A DNA stretch of 64,000 nucleotides, from positions 2,542,001 through 2,606,000 of the forward strand of contig NZ_AZUP01000001.1 of assembly GCF_000527135.1 (NCBI RefSeq). Reading direction: 5' to 3'. This document shows positions 1 to 7,428 of this stretch, piece after piece. The position numbers and the translations under genes are program-made. Within the stretch, counting starts at the first letter, position 1. Each line of letters opens with the position of its first letter. This stretch comes from Methyloversatilis discipulorum (lineage in GTDB: Bacteria; Pseudomonadota; Gammaproteobacteria; Burkholderiales; Rhodocyclaceae). The notes under the pieces were generated by a model. The model did not search any database. It was not told the origin of the DNA and was given only the letters and a program-made list of their open reading frames with translations.

Positions 1-1
1 C

Positions 2-88
2 GCCCAGCGCCGGCGCATCGAGGACGTGGCCAAGGACATGATGCAGCCGCTCGGCGGCGGTACGCCGCGAGCTGGCGCCGGTCAGTAG
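2..88 (+). CDS. C-terminal end of an unidentified protein (partial)
   Basis: The window opens inside an open frame that gives 28 residues ending in GGGTPRAGAGQ before a TAG stop. The segment is charged at first (RRRIEDVAKDMMQ) and then Gly/Ala/Pro-rich, as many cytoplasmic proteins end. There is too little to assign a family. It is on the same strand as the following diguanylate cyclase/phosphodiesterase gene, 184 bp away. I saw no convincing hairpin with a U-tract between them. Confidence 0.4.
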   Translation, partial: AQRRRIEDVAKDMMQPLGGGTPRAGAGQ

Positions 89-272
89 CCCTCGATCTCT
101 CGGGAGAGGATCGTGACGATAGGCCTCAAGCAGCCCTGTGCACGAACCGTAAGCAGCAGAAGAAGGCGCGCCACAGAGCGCGTACCAGGGCCTGATCCCC
201 GCCCGATACTCAACGCGGCCTGATCCCGACATCCGGATACGGGACGCTGCCATGTAGACCGGGGGATGCACG

Positions 273-2366
273 ATGGCCGTCGTTTCCGCACTGTTCAGCT
301 GCAGCGCCATGGACATGCCATGCACGCAGCACGTTTCCTTCCCTGATGCCTTCAGCGTCGCCGTCGGCGACGCGCCGCAGGCTGCAACGACGGCATTGCT
401 CAGGCTTTCCCACGATGGCCGGATCATCGACCACACCGGCTGGCCCGACACCCTGACCGAAGTCCGTGGGCAGCCGGTGCACCGTGTGTTCCGCGAACTC
501 GACAACGACGGCCAGTCGGGCTGGCCGACCTTCCGGGCGGGTTGCGGCAACGCGGTGAGCCGGCAGATCTGGCATCTGCATGAAGGAGGTCGTCCGGTCT
601 GTGTCGAGTGCGCCCCGCTGCCCGGCGACGCGAGCGGTCACTGGCTGCTGCGCGTCAGCCACGGCACGCCCGAGGACGCCGTGCAGCGCGAGCTGCGCCT
701 GCTGGCGCGCGCGGCGCACCAGGCCGGCGATGCGGTCATGATCACCTGTGCCGGCGGCCTGATCGAGTACGTGAACCCCGCCTTCGAACGCAGCACCGGC
801 TACACCGCCGAAGAGGTACTGGGTCGCTCGCCCGGTCTGTTGAAGTCGGGCGTGCACGGGCCGGACGTCTATGCTCGGCTGTGGCGCACGCTGCGCAGCG
901 GCGAGGTGTTCCGCATGGTGTTCACCAACCGGCGCAAGAGCGGCGAGCTCTATCACGAAGAGAAGACGATCAGCCCGATCCGCGACGCGCAGCAGAAGAT
1001 CAGCCATTACGTCGCCACCTCGCGCGACGTCAGCGAGCGCATCCGCGCACAGGACCAGCTGGAGTATCTGGCCGGCATGGACGTGCTGACCGACCTGCCC
1101 AACCGCCGGCTGTTCACCGACCGTCTGCGCCAGGCCATGCGCCGCGCCATGCGCACCGAGTGCCCGCTGGCCGTGCTGTTCATCGACCTCGACCGCTTCA
1201 AGGTGATCAACGACACGCTGGGCCACAGCGTCGGCGACGCATTGCTGACCGAGGTGGCGGCACGGCTGCGCGGCTGCGTGCGCGCCTCCGACACGGTGGC
1301 GCGACTGGGCGGCGACGAGTTCACCGTGCTGCTGGAAGAGACCGGCGACCGCGCCGCCGTCACCGAGATCGCCGAGAAAATACTGGCGGCCCTTGCCGAC
1401 GGCGTGCGCGTGCAGGGGCGCGAATTCTTCGTCAGCGCCAGCGTCGGCATCGCGCTCTACCCGGAGAACGGCCACTCGGTCGACGAACTGCTCAGCCGGG
1501 CCGACCTGTCGATGTACCGCGCCAAGGCTGCCGGCCGCAACACGCTGCGCTTCTACGACCAGAGCATGGACGCGCACGCGCACACAGAACTGTCGGCGGA
1601 GATCGCGCTGCACGGCGCGCTCGAACGGCGTGAGTTCTTTCTCGTCTATCAACCCATCATCGACACCCGCACCGGCCGCGTGGCAACGGTGGAGGCGCTG
1701 TTGCGCTGGAACAGCCCGACCGAGGGCGTGGTGCCGCCGGACCGCTTCATTCCGCTGCTGGAGGAAACCGGACTCATCGTGCCGGTCAGCCGCTGGTCGC
1801 TGCGCGAAGCACTGCGCGATCTGCGTATGCTGCAGGCGACACAGCCGCAGGTGCACCTGGCCTTCAACCTGTCGGGCAGACAACTGCGCGACGACGACCT
1901 GGTCAGCGACATCGCCGGCGCGCTGCAGGAAGCCGGCGTCGACCCACGCATGCTGGAACTGGAAATCACCGAAAGCACGCTGATGGAGGACATCCCGCGC
2001 ACCACCGACATTCTCGGTGCGCTGGACACGATGGGTATCAGCCTCGCCATCGACGACTTCGGCACCGGCTACTCGTCGCTCGCTTACCTGATGCGCTTCG
2101 CCGTGCGCACGCTGAAGATCGATCGCAGCTTCGTCAGCCAGCTGCGCAGCAGTTCCGACGCCGTAACCATCGTGCGCGCCATCACCTCGCTGGCCGACAG
2201 CATGGGACTGGAAATCGTCGCGGAAGGTGTGGAAACGCCGGGGCAGCTGGCGCAGCTGACCGAGCTCGGCTGCCACCGCCTGCAGGGCTATCTGTTCAGC
2301 CGACCGGTGCGCCCGGAAGAGCTGCTGTGCCTGAGCTGTTTCAACCCGGCCACCCCGCAGACCTGA
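273..2366 (+). CDS. PAS-GGDEF-EAL cyclic-di-GMP signalling protein
   Basis: Predicted cytoplasmic enzyme that makes and/or degrades cyclic di-GMP. It has 697 residues and no membrane segments. An N-terminal region (about 40-125) may be a divergent PAS domain. A clear PAS with its PAC follows at about 140-255 (NPAFERSTGYTAEEVLG), then a GGDEF domain at about 265-430 with intact GGDEF near residue 346. The inhibitory I-site RxxD (RASD) lies five residues before GGDEF. The C-terminal EAL domain (about 445-690) has EALLRW and DDFGTGYSS, so both catalytic halves look competent. ATG codons at 273, 309 and 315 are all possible starts; the first is used here. The signal sensed by the PAS domains cannot be told from sequence. 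The gene ends just before the tail of the oppositely oriented candidate small RNA. Confidence 0.93.
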   Translation: MAVVSALFSCSAMDMPCTQHVSFPDAFSVAVGDAPQAATTALLRLSHDGRIIDHTGWPDTLTEVRGQPVHRVFRELDNDGQSGWPTFRAGCGNAVSRQIWHLHEGGRPVCVECAPLPGDASGHWLLRVSHGTPEDAVQRELRLLARAAHQAGDAVMITCAGGLIEYVNPAFERSTGYTAEEVLGRSPGLLKSGVHGPDVYARLWRTLRSGEVFRMVFTNRRKSGELYHEEKTISPIRDAQQKISHYVATSRDVSERIRAQDQLEYLAGMDVLTDLPNRRLFTDRLRQAMRRAMRTECPLAVLFIDLDRFKVINDTLGHSVGDALLTEVAARLRGCVRASDTVARLGGDEFTVLLEETGDRAAVTEIAEKILAALADGVRVQGREFFVSASVGIALYPENGHSVDELLSRADLSMYRAKAAGRNTLRFYDQSMDAHAHTELSAEIALHGALERREFFLVYQPIIDTRTGRVATVEALLRWNSPTEGVVPPDRFIPLLEETGLIVPVSRWSLREALRDLRMLQATQPQVHLAFNLSGRQLRDDDLVSDIAGALQEAGVDPRMLELEITESTLMEDIPRTTDILGALDTMGISLAIDDFGTGYSSLAYLMRFAVRTLKIDRSFVSQLRSSSDAVTIVRAITSLADSMGLEIVAEGVETPGQLAQLTELGCHRLQGYLFSRPVRPEELLCLSCFNPATPQT

Positions 2367-2377
2367 GCGCAGACCTG

Positions 2378-2428
2378 AAAAAAGAAACCGGCAGGTGCTG
2401 ACCAGGAGGAGCTGGCTGCACGTGCCGG
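2378..2428 (-). terminator. Intrinsic terminator of the candidate small RNA
   Basis: On the minus strand a 41-nt hairpin has outer arms CCGGCA/TGCCGG, an inner GTGC/GCAC helix and a CCAG/CTGG helix. It is followed directly by TTTCTTTTTT. It lies only 11 bp beyond the stop codon of the convergent EAL gene and has no U-tract on the plus strand. Confidence 0.85.
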
Positions 2429-2549
2429 TGAAGGTGAGGAGAGTTGGTGGTCCCGACGCTCACGCCGGGACCTGCGCATCCGGCAGGAATGCACCCCGCA
2501 TTCCCGCTTGCTCCGCCTGAGTGCGTCATTCAACGATTCAGGCAGGGCA
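2378..2549 (-). ncRNA. Candidate small RNA of the methylamine regulon, four hairpins and a terminator
   Basis: The minus strand carries the same promoter architecture as the tmm, dmm and porin units (see 2555-2613). About 7 nt after its -10 element a compact structured stretch begins and no plausible gene follows. Read on the minus strand it has four successive hairpins. H1 (2543-2515) has 6-bp arms GCCTGA/TCAGGC. H2 (2504-2486) has 7-bp arms GGAATGC/GCATTCC. H3 (2472-2449) has a 10-bp stem closed by UGAG. H4 (2428-2388) is a terminator hairpin with arms CCGGCA/TGCCGG followed by TTTCTTTTTT. CU-rich stretches lie in the linker before H4 and in the H4 loop (CUCCUCCU); both could pair with Shine-Dalgarno sequences. 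Start and length are predictions. A leaderless peptide cannot be excluded, but the short frames here look random. Confidence 0.6.
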
Positions 2550-2554
2550 GAGCG

Positions 2555-2613
2555 ATTATCTGCAAGCGCCATCGGCCGGACAATTCTCAAGAGGGAGTAA
2601 GCCATTCTGGGTA
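2555..2613 (-). promoter_or_regulatory. Methylamine-regulon promoter, site A (drives the small RNA)
   Basis: Read on the minus strand: a degenerate 16-bp palindrome TACCCAGAATGGCTTA (2613-2598), 14 bp including CCCTCTTGAGAA, then TTGTCC (2583-2578), a 17-bp spacer and GATAAT (2560-2555). The spacing equals that of the other three sites. The palindrome is the weakest of the four, while the CCCTCTTGAGAATTGT block is fully conserved. It sits between the permease terminator and the candidate small RNA. Confidence 0.72.
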
Positions 2614-2645
2614 GGCGCGCGCCGACGGCGCCGAGGCCGCGACGC

Positions 2646-2693
2646 CAAAAGAAAACCGGCACCGACAACTCCCGCAGGAGTGGCCGATGCCGG
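2646..2693 (-). terminator. Terminator of the porin-permease unit
   Basis: On the minus strand, 56 bp after the permease stop, outer arms CCGGCA/TGCCGG enclose an inner ACTCC/GGAGT helix and are followed by TTTTCTTTT. Its outer arms and tail closely resemble those of the small-RNA terminator about 270 bp further on. Confidence 0.88.
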
Positions 2694-2748
2694 CAAGTGC
2701 GGACATCGTTCCGCGGCCGTCACGCGAGCGCGCGACGGCTCTGCTGCA

Positions 2749-4449
2749 TCAATACACCGCCATGTTGTGCGCGATGATCACCACCGCGACGCCAGCAGCC
2801 AGCGTGATGTAGGGCAGGACGCCAGCACGCTTGCCGCCCTCCGCCAGCTGGTCGTTCAGGTGCATGTCCTCCAGCATCGCGTCCGGGAACTTGCCCTTGT
2901 CCTGCACGTAGTGGCGGTACAGGAAGACCGGGATGATCAGCGACGCGAACACCAGACCGGCGGTCAGCGTACCGGCGCCGTAGATGTCTGCACCGAGGCC
3001 CATCAGCGCGAGGTTGACGAAGCCGAGCACGACGCCGATGGCGAGAATGATCTTCGGCGCCTTGAACGGACGCTCCCAGTCCGGACGGTCGATGCGATGG
3101 ATCCAGCCGGAATTCAGGTTCAGGAAGTTGAACATGATGTAGCCGACGTTGGAGCAGGCCAGTACGAACACGTAGTCCGACATCAGCAGCAGGATCAGGT
3201 TGAAGCCCAGATCCGTCCACATCGCGCGGGTCGGCGCGCCATGCTCATTGACGTGCGACAGGTAGCGCGGAAGCCAGCCATCGACCGAAGCCTGGTACAG
3301 CGTGCGCGACGAGCCTGCCATCGAGGTCATGATGGACAGCAGCACCGCCAGCACCAGCATGACGACCAGCACATTGGCCACCACTTCGCCGCCGCCGACC
3401 ATGTGCGACATCACGTTGGCCACGCCCATGCCGCTGTAGACATCGGGTGCCAGCATGCCGCTGTAGACCGCCGGCGAGCTGACCGTTCCGTCCGCTTCGA
3501 CCACCGGCGGCGTCACCACCTCACCCAGGCCGAGATGGCCTTGGAAGGCGAGCGGCACCAGCGTGAACACGACGATGCACAGCAGACCCGAGTAGAAGAT
3601 GGCCTTGAAGGTGTCCTTCTTCGGATCCTTGAACTCGCGCGTGTAGCAGACCGCGGTCTCGAAACCGTAGGTCGACCACGCCGCGATGAACAGGCCGCCT
3701 GCCATCAGCGTGACGCCCGCCATGTTCCAGGTGCCATCGACCACCAGACCGTTCTCGTAGGCGATGGGCACCATCGGCGAGAAGTGGGTCGACGGCATGT
3801 CGCCGGACAGCAGCGGCACCAGCGCGATCAGCATCAGCGGAATCAGCGCCGTGACGCCGAGCACCATGGTCGTGCGAGCCGAGCGCAGGATGCCGCCGTG
3901 CTGGATGCCGAACACCGCCAGCAGCAGCACGACGCCGACCAGGAAGGTCGCGTTGATGCGCAGTTCGAGCCCGGACTTGATGAAGCTCAGGTCGAGCAGC
4001 GTCAGCTGCCAGGTGTTGATCGCCGCATCGGCCGGGAACAGCGCACCGAGGATGTAGCCGGCCGCCAGACCGGAACCGATGGCGAGCACCGGCGACCAGG
4101 CGAACCAGTTACACCACACCGACACCGGCGCGATGATCTTGCTGTAACGCACCCAGGCGACCGCGCCATACACCGAAGCGCCACCCGACTTGTGCGGGAA
4201 CAGGCCGGCGATTTCGGCATAGGTGAAGGCCTGTATGAAGCCGAAGCCGATCGACAGCGCCCACACCATCCACGACGGCTTGCCGACCGTGGCGGCGATG
4301 GCGCCGATGGAAAACAGCACCAGCGCAGGTACGCCGCTGGCCACCCAGAACGCACCGGTCCAGTCGATCTTCCGGTGCAGTGAAGCATTTTCGGCGCGGC
4401 TGGCCGACCGTACCGGCGCCGCTCCGATCACATCCGCATTGCTGCTCAT
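2749..4449 (-). CDS. APC-superfamily permease of the methylamine cluster
   Basis: A 566-residue inner-membrane permease of the amino acid-polyamine-organocation superfamily. The N-terminal 30 residues are polar. About 12-14 hydrophobic segments follow, starting with the GAFWVASGVPALVLFSIGA helix, and the family-like stretch EIAGLFPHKSGGASVYGA occurs near residues 100-115. The start is ATG with GGGGGA about 6 nt upstream. It lies 51 bp downstream of the porin gene, probably in the same transcript, with a 12-bp hairpin between them. Substrate is not shown by sequence. From the neighbours (tmm, tdm, dmm) I infer uptake of trimethylamine, its N-oxide or another methylated amine. No TMAO ABC transporter genes are present in the window. 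Confidence 0.85.
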   Translation of the reverse strand: MSSNADVIGAAPVRSASRAENASLHRKIDWTGAFWVASGVPALVLFSIGAIAATVGKPSWMVWALSIGFGFIQAFTYAEIAGLFPHKSGGASVYGAVAWVRYSKIIAPVSVWCNWFAWSPVLAIGSGLAAGYILGALFPADAAINTWQLTLLDLSFIKSGLELRINATFLVGVVLLLAVFGIQHGGILRSARTTMVLGVTALIPLMLIALVPLLSGDMPSTHFSPMVPIAYENGLVVDGTWNMAGVTLMAGGLFIAAWSTYGFETAVCYTREFKDPKKDTFKAIFYSGLLCIVVFTLVPLAFQGHLGLGEVVTPPVVEADGTVSSPAVYSGMLAPDVYSGMGVANVMSHMVGGGEVVANVLVVMLVLAVLLSIMTSMAGSSRTLYQASVDGWLPRYLSHVNEHGAPTRAMWTDLGFNLILLLMSDYVFVLACSNVGYIMFNFLNLNSGWIHRIDRPDWERPFKAPKIILAIGVVLGFVNLALMGLGADIYGAGTLTAGLVFASLIIPVFLYRHYVQDKGKFPDAMLEDMHLNDQLAEGGKRAGVLPYITLAAGVAVVIIAHNMAVY

Positions 4450-4468
4450 GTCATATCCCCCTTGTGCG

Positions 4469-4496
4469 CAGGGGGCCGCATTGCTGCGGCCCCCTG
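4469..4496 (-). other. Stem-loop between porin and permease genes
   Basis: A near-perfect 12-bp GC-rich stem with a 4-nt loop lies between the porin stop and the permease start. There is no U-tract, so it is more likely an mRNA-stability or partial read-through structure that sets porin above permease expression than a full terminator. Confidence 0.6.
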
Positions 4497-4500
4497 GTCA

Positions 4501-5295
4501 TCAGAACGTGCGCTTCACGTAGATCAGCCACTTGCTGTCGCCGGTGTCCTTGCAGCGTGTGGACACCCCGCCCGCCGTATCGCAGATCGTGTAGAAGTTC
4601 TTGTCCGCGTTGGTGTCCACATACGCCACCGCCGCCTGCCAGCCCCCTTCGAAGTTCTTCGTCACGCCCACCTTCCAGTCGGTGAAGTCGTAATCGTCGT
4701 AGTTCTTCACCTTCTGGTGACCGACGTGAACGTTGGCGATCCACGACGGCATGAACTCGTAGTTCGCGTTCAGCTCGATGTAGTCCGATCCGTCCGAATC
4801 CGCACCGAAGGACTTCTTGCTGAAACCGAAGTAGTCGGTCACCGCGTACGAGTACTTCAGCTGGATGAACTTCCACGTCACCGCCGCGTTCAGTTCCAGC
4901 GTGTTCAGGCTCTCGCCGGACGGATCGTACTTGCCGCCCGGGAAAATGAACTGCAGGAAGCCGACGTCGAAGGTCCAGTCATCGATGGTCTTGGCAAAGC
5001 CGCCATAGACGTCGATCTCGCCGGTCGCGTTCGACAGCGCCAGGTCGCTCACATTGGTACCCCAGATGCCCAGGTAAGCGCCACTCGAATGCGCGAGGTC
5101 GAAACCGCCCTGCACCGCCGGATTTTCCTGCGTGTAGCTGATGCCGCGGAAGATGTACTGCGAGAACAGGCCCACGTTCGCGCTGATCGTGTAGGCCGGT
5201 GCGGCGGCTTCTTCTGCCTGGGCACAGAACGGTACGGCGAGCAGGCCCAGCAATACGGCGCTCAGGGTGTTGCGATGACGTCGGTGGTTAAGCAC
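4501..5295 (-). CDS. TorF/Gcw_chp-family putative outer-membrane porin
   Basis: A 264-residue predicted beta-barrel protein. A signal peptide (LSAVLLGLLAVPFCAQA, cleaved before EEAA) is followed by the family-typical FSQYIFRGISYTQENPAVQGG and alternating hydrophobic strands. The chain ends in an aromatic residue (KRTF), as outer-membrane proteins do. I chose the GTG start at 5295 because GAGGGAG lies 5-11 nt upstream and it places the signal peptide at the N-terminus; the frame is open much further upstream. Family members are annotated as putative porins and their substrates are mostly unknown. Being first in a unit with the APC permease and having the regulon promoter 310 bp upstream suggests entry of methylated amines into the periplasm (inference). 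Confidence 0.85.
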   Translation of the reverse strand: MLNHRRHRNTLSAVLLGLLAVPFCAQAEEAAAPAYTISANVGLFSQYIFRGISYTQENPAVQGGFDLAHSSGAYLGIWGTNVSDLALSNATGEIDVYGGFAKTIDDWTFDVGFLQFIFPGGKYDPSGESLNTLELNAAVTWKFIQLKYSYAVTDYFGFSKKSFGADSDGSDYIELNANYEFMPSWIANVHVGHQKVKNYDDYDFTDWKVGVTKNFEGGWQAAVAYVDTNADKNFYTICDTAGGVSTRCKDTGDSKWLIYVKRTF

Positions 5296-5613
5296 GGTGT
5301 TCTCCCTCTGTTGATCCACGGTTTCGGGCGATCTGAAAAAGCGGACGGCCTGCCCATAGCTGTCCGGTTGTGAGTCGGCGCGCGACCTGGCGTCGTTGCC
5401 GGATGCGACCCTGATACTCGGAAACGGGTGTGGCGAAGAATCTGCACCGGCCGCAACGCTGCGACTGGCGGGAGTGCTGAAGGAAGAAGTGCGGAAGGGG
5501 TCCGGAGAGGCGTGTCCGTGATCGGCGTCAAAACGGCAGCTGCACTGCGTCACCCTGATCTCCCCGCACTTCGCGACCGGCGAACGTTGCGCGGTCGTCT
5601 CGATGTGGGTCCG

Positions 5614-5673
5614 ATTATTGGAAGCGGGCCGCCGTCGGAACAATTCTCACAAGGGATTACCTCTTTGGGGGTA
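5614..5673 (-). promoter_or_regulatory. Methylamine-regulon promoter, site B (porin-permease)
   Basis: Minus strand: 16-bp element TACCCCCAAAGAGGTA (5673-5658), 14 bp with CCCTTGTGAGAA (one block variant), TTGTTC (5643-5638), an 18-bp spacer and AATAAT (5619-5614). The predicted transcript start near 5607 leaves a leader of about 310 nt before the porin GTG, unusually long for this cluster. I found no riboswitch class in the leader. Confidence 0.75.
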
Positions 5674-5686
5674 AGGGGCGGGTGAG

Positions 5687-5795
5687 TCGAGGAGCTAGGG
5701 ACTAGGGATCAGGGGCTAGGGAACAGGTGTGGCTGCGCCACACGAGGTCAGGGCGCGGCCCTCTAGCCCCCAGCCCCTAACCCCTGGCCCCTGCT
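5687..5795. repeat. Imperfect inverted CTAGGG-type repeat between divergent promoters
   Basis: The left arm has tandem CTAGGGA units (around 5693-5727). The right arm (around 5761-5791) is a degenerate inverted copy rich in AGCCCC and ACCCCTGG. The centre holds a hairpin GTGTGGC-tgc-GCCACAC (about 5727-5743). The whole lies between the two divergent regulon promoters (sites B and C). It could form a large cruciform or be a decayed intergenic repeat; no coding potential is seen. Confidence 0.55.
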
Positions 5796-5854
5796 TACTC
5801 CTTAAGAGGTAATCCCTCTTGAGAATTGTGGGCATTGATCCGCCTTCGCATCAT
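5796..5854 (+). promoter_or_regulatory. Methylamine-regulon promoter, site C (tmm-tdm)
   Basis: Palindrome TACTCCTTAAGAGGTA (5796-5811), 14 bp with CCCTCTTGAGAA, TTGTGG (5826-5831), a 17-bp spacer and CATCAT (5849-5854). The predicted start near 5861 gives a leader of about 100 nt before tmm. The 7-2-7 layout of inverted TAC-type heptamers resembles sites of NarL/FixJ-type regulators (known for that family); the actual regulator is not in the window. Confidence 0.75.
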
Positions 5855-5962
5855 TCGCCGCACCTGAGACGCGGCGAATGCACGACGTCCAGCGACCGAC
5901 CGGGCGGCCGAGAGCATGCCGCGGTCGTATCCAGAACGGACCACACAAGAGGGATACAGATC

Positions 5963-7324
5963 ATGAAGAAGCGCGTTGCCATCATCGGCGCCGGCCCCAG
6001 CGGCCTGGCCCAGCTCCGGGCCTTCCAGTCCGCCCAGGCCAAGGGCGCCGACATTCCGGAAATCGTGTGCTACGAAAAGCAGTCGGACTGGGGCGGCATG
6101 TGGAACTACACCTGGCGCACCGGCCTGGACGAGCACGGCGAGCCGGTGCACGGCAGCATGTACCGCTACCTCTGGTCCAACGGTCCGAAGGAATGCCTGG
6201 AATTCGCCGACTACACCTTCGACGAGCACTTCGGTCGCCCGATGGGTTCCTACCCCCCGCGTGAAGTGCTGTGGGACTACATCAAGGGCCGTGTCGAAAA
6301 GGCCGGTGTGCGCAAGTACATCCGCTTCAACACCGCCGCCCGCAACGTCACCTTCGACGACAAGACGAAGAAGTTCACGGTCACCGTGCACAACTACGAC
6401 CAGGACGTGACCTACTCGGAAGAGTTCGACTACGTCATCGTCGCCAGCGGCCACTTCTCTACGCCGAACGTGCCCTACTTCCCGGGCTTCGAAACCTTCG
6501 GCGGCCGCGTGCTGCACGCGCACGACTTCCGTGACGCGCTCGAATTCAAGGGCAAGGACGTGCTCATCGTCGGCGCCAGCTACTCGGCGGAAGACATCGG
6601 CTCGCAGTGCTACAAGTACGGCGCCCGCTCGATCACCAGCTGCTACCGCACCAACCCGATGGGCTACAAGTGGCCCGACAACTGGGAAGAGAAGCCGCAG
6701 CTGCTGCGCGTCGAGGGCAAGACCGCCCACTTCGCCGACGGCACCAGCAAACACATCGACGCCGTCATCCTGTGCACCGGCTACAAGCACCACTTCCCCT
6801 TCCTGTCGGAAGAGCTGCGCCTGAAGACCGACAACCGTCTGTGGCCGCTCAATCTGTACAAGGGCATCATGTGGGAGGAGAACCCGCAGCTGATGTACCT
6901 CGGCATGCAGGACCAGTGGTACAGCTTCAACATGTTCGACGCCCAGGCCTGGTATGCGCGCGACGTCATCCTCGGCCGTCTGCCGGTGCCGTCGTACGAA
7001 GAGATGCACGCCGAGGACATGAAGTGGCGCGAAGAGGAACTGACGCTGGAAGACGCGCAGCAGATGTTCGAATTCCAGGGCAAGTACATCCAGCACCTGA
7101 TCGACGCCACCGACTACCCGAGCTTCCCGATTCCTGAGGTCAACCAGACCTTCCTCGAATGGAAGAAGGACAAGTACGAGGACATCATGGGCTACCGCAA
7201 CAAGTGCTACCGCTCGCTGATGACCGGCACCATGGCCACGCCGCACCACACCTCGTGGCTGGAGGCGCTGGACGACTCGCTCGAGGCCTACCTGAACGAG
7301 CCGGCCTCGACCGAGCAGGCCTGA
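5963..7324 (+). CDS. tmm: Trimethylamine monooxygenase (flavin-containing monooxygenase)
   Basis: Oxidises trimethylamine to trimethylamine N-oxide with NADPH and O2; cytoplasmic FAD enzyme. It has 453 residues, the usual size of bacterial Tmm. Visible motifs are the FAD-binding GAGPSG near residue 10, the FMO signature [11 protein letters not shown] near 170, the NADPH-binding [10 protein letters not shown] near 198 and the late [10 protein letters not shown] motif. The start is ATG at 5963 with AAGAGGGA 8 nt upstream; a longer in-frame extension lacks a ribosome site. Other FMOs share these motifs, but the next gene is tdm, whose substrate is the product of this reaction, which makes the Tmm assignment strong. 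Confidence 0.93.
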   Translation: MKKRVAIIGAGPSGLAQLRAFQSAQAKGADIPEIVCYEKQSDWGGMWNYTWRTGLDEHGEPVHGSMYRYLWSNGPKECLEFADYTFDEHFGRPMGSYPPREVLWDYIKGRVEKAGVRKYIRFNTAARNVTFDDKTKKFTVTVHNYDQDVTYSEEFDYVIVASGHFSTPNVPYFPGFETFGGRVLHAHDFRDALEFKGKDVLIVGASYSAEDIGSQCYKYGARSITSCYRTNPMGYKWPDNWEEKPQLLRVEGKTAHFADGTSKHIDAVILCTGYKHHFPFLSEELRLKTDNRLWPLNLYKGIMWEENPQLMYLGMQDQWYSFNMFDAQAWYARDVILGRLPVPSYEEMHAEDMKWREEELTLEDAQQMFEFQGKYIQHLIDATDYPSFPIPEVNQTFLEWKKDKYEDIMGYRNKCYRSLMTGTMATPHHTSWLEALDDSLEAYLNEPASTEQA

Positions 7325-7371
7325 CGGCCCGGTGCCCACGGGTGACACGCCCGTGACCGACCAACCCTGAT

Positions 7372-7413
7372 GCGACCCGACGTGCCCGGCCACCACCGGG
7401 CACGTCGGGTCGC
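7372..7413 (+). other. 18-bp perfect stem-loop between tmm and tdm
   Basis: GCGACCCGACGTGCCCGG (7372-7389) pairs without mismatch with 7396-7413 across a 6-nt loop CCACCA. It ends 15 nt before the tdm ATG, has no U-tract, and would sit just upstream of the tdm ribosome-binding region. It may protect the tmm mRNA 3' end or lower translation of tdm. Confidence 0.75.
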
Positions 7414-7428
7414 GGGTGCTTCCATGAC

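Noticed and set aside
210..2276. Long open frame of 688 codons opposite the GGDEF-EAL gene
   Set aside because: Composition is Arg/His/Gln/Ala-rich as expected of antisense GC-rich frames; no domain; the plus-strand protein is clearly real.
2341..2529. Short minus-strand peptide frame inside the candidate sRNA
   Set aside because: No ribosome site, would run through the terminator hairpin, and its residues show no protein-like pattern.
2578..2613. Reading the site A box as a sigma-54 promoter
   Set aside because: No GG-N10-GC spacing; a TTGTCC/GATAAT pair at 17 bp explains it better.
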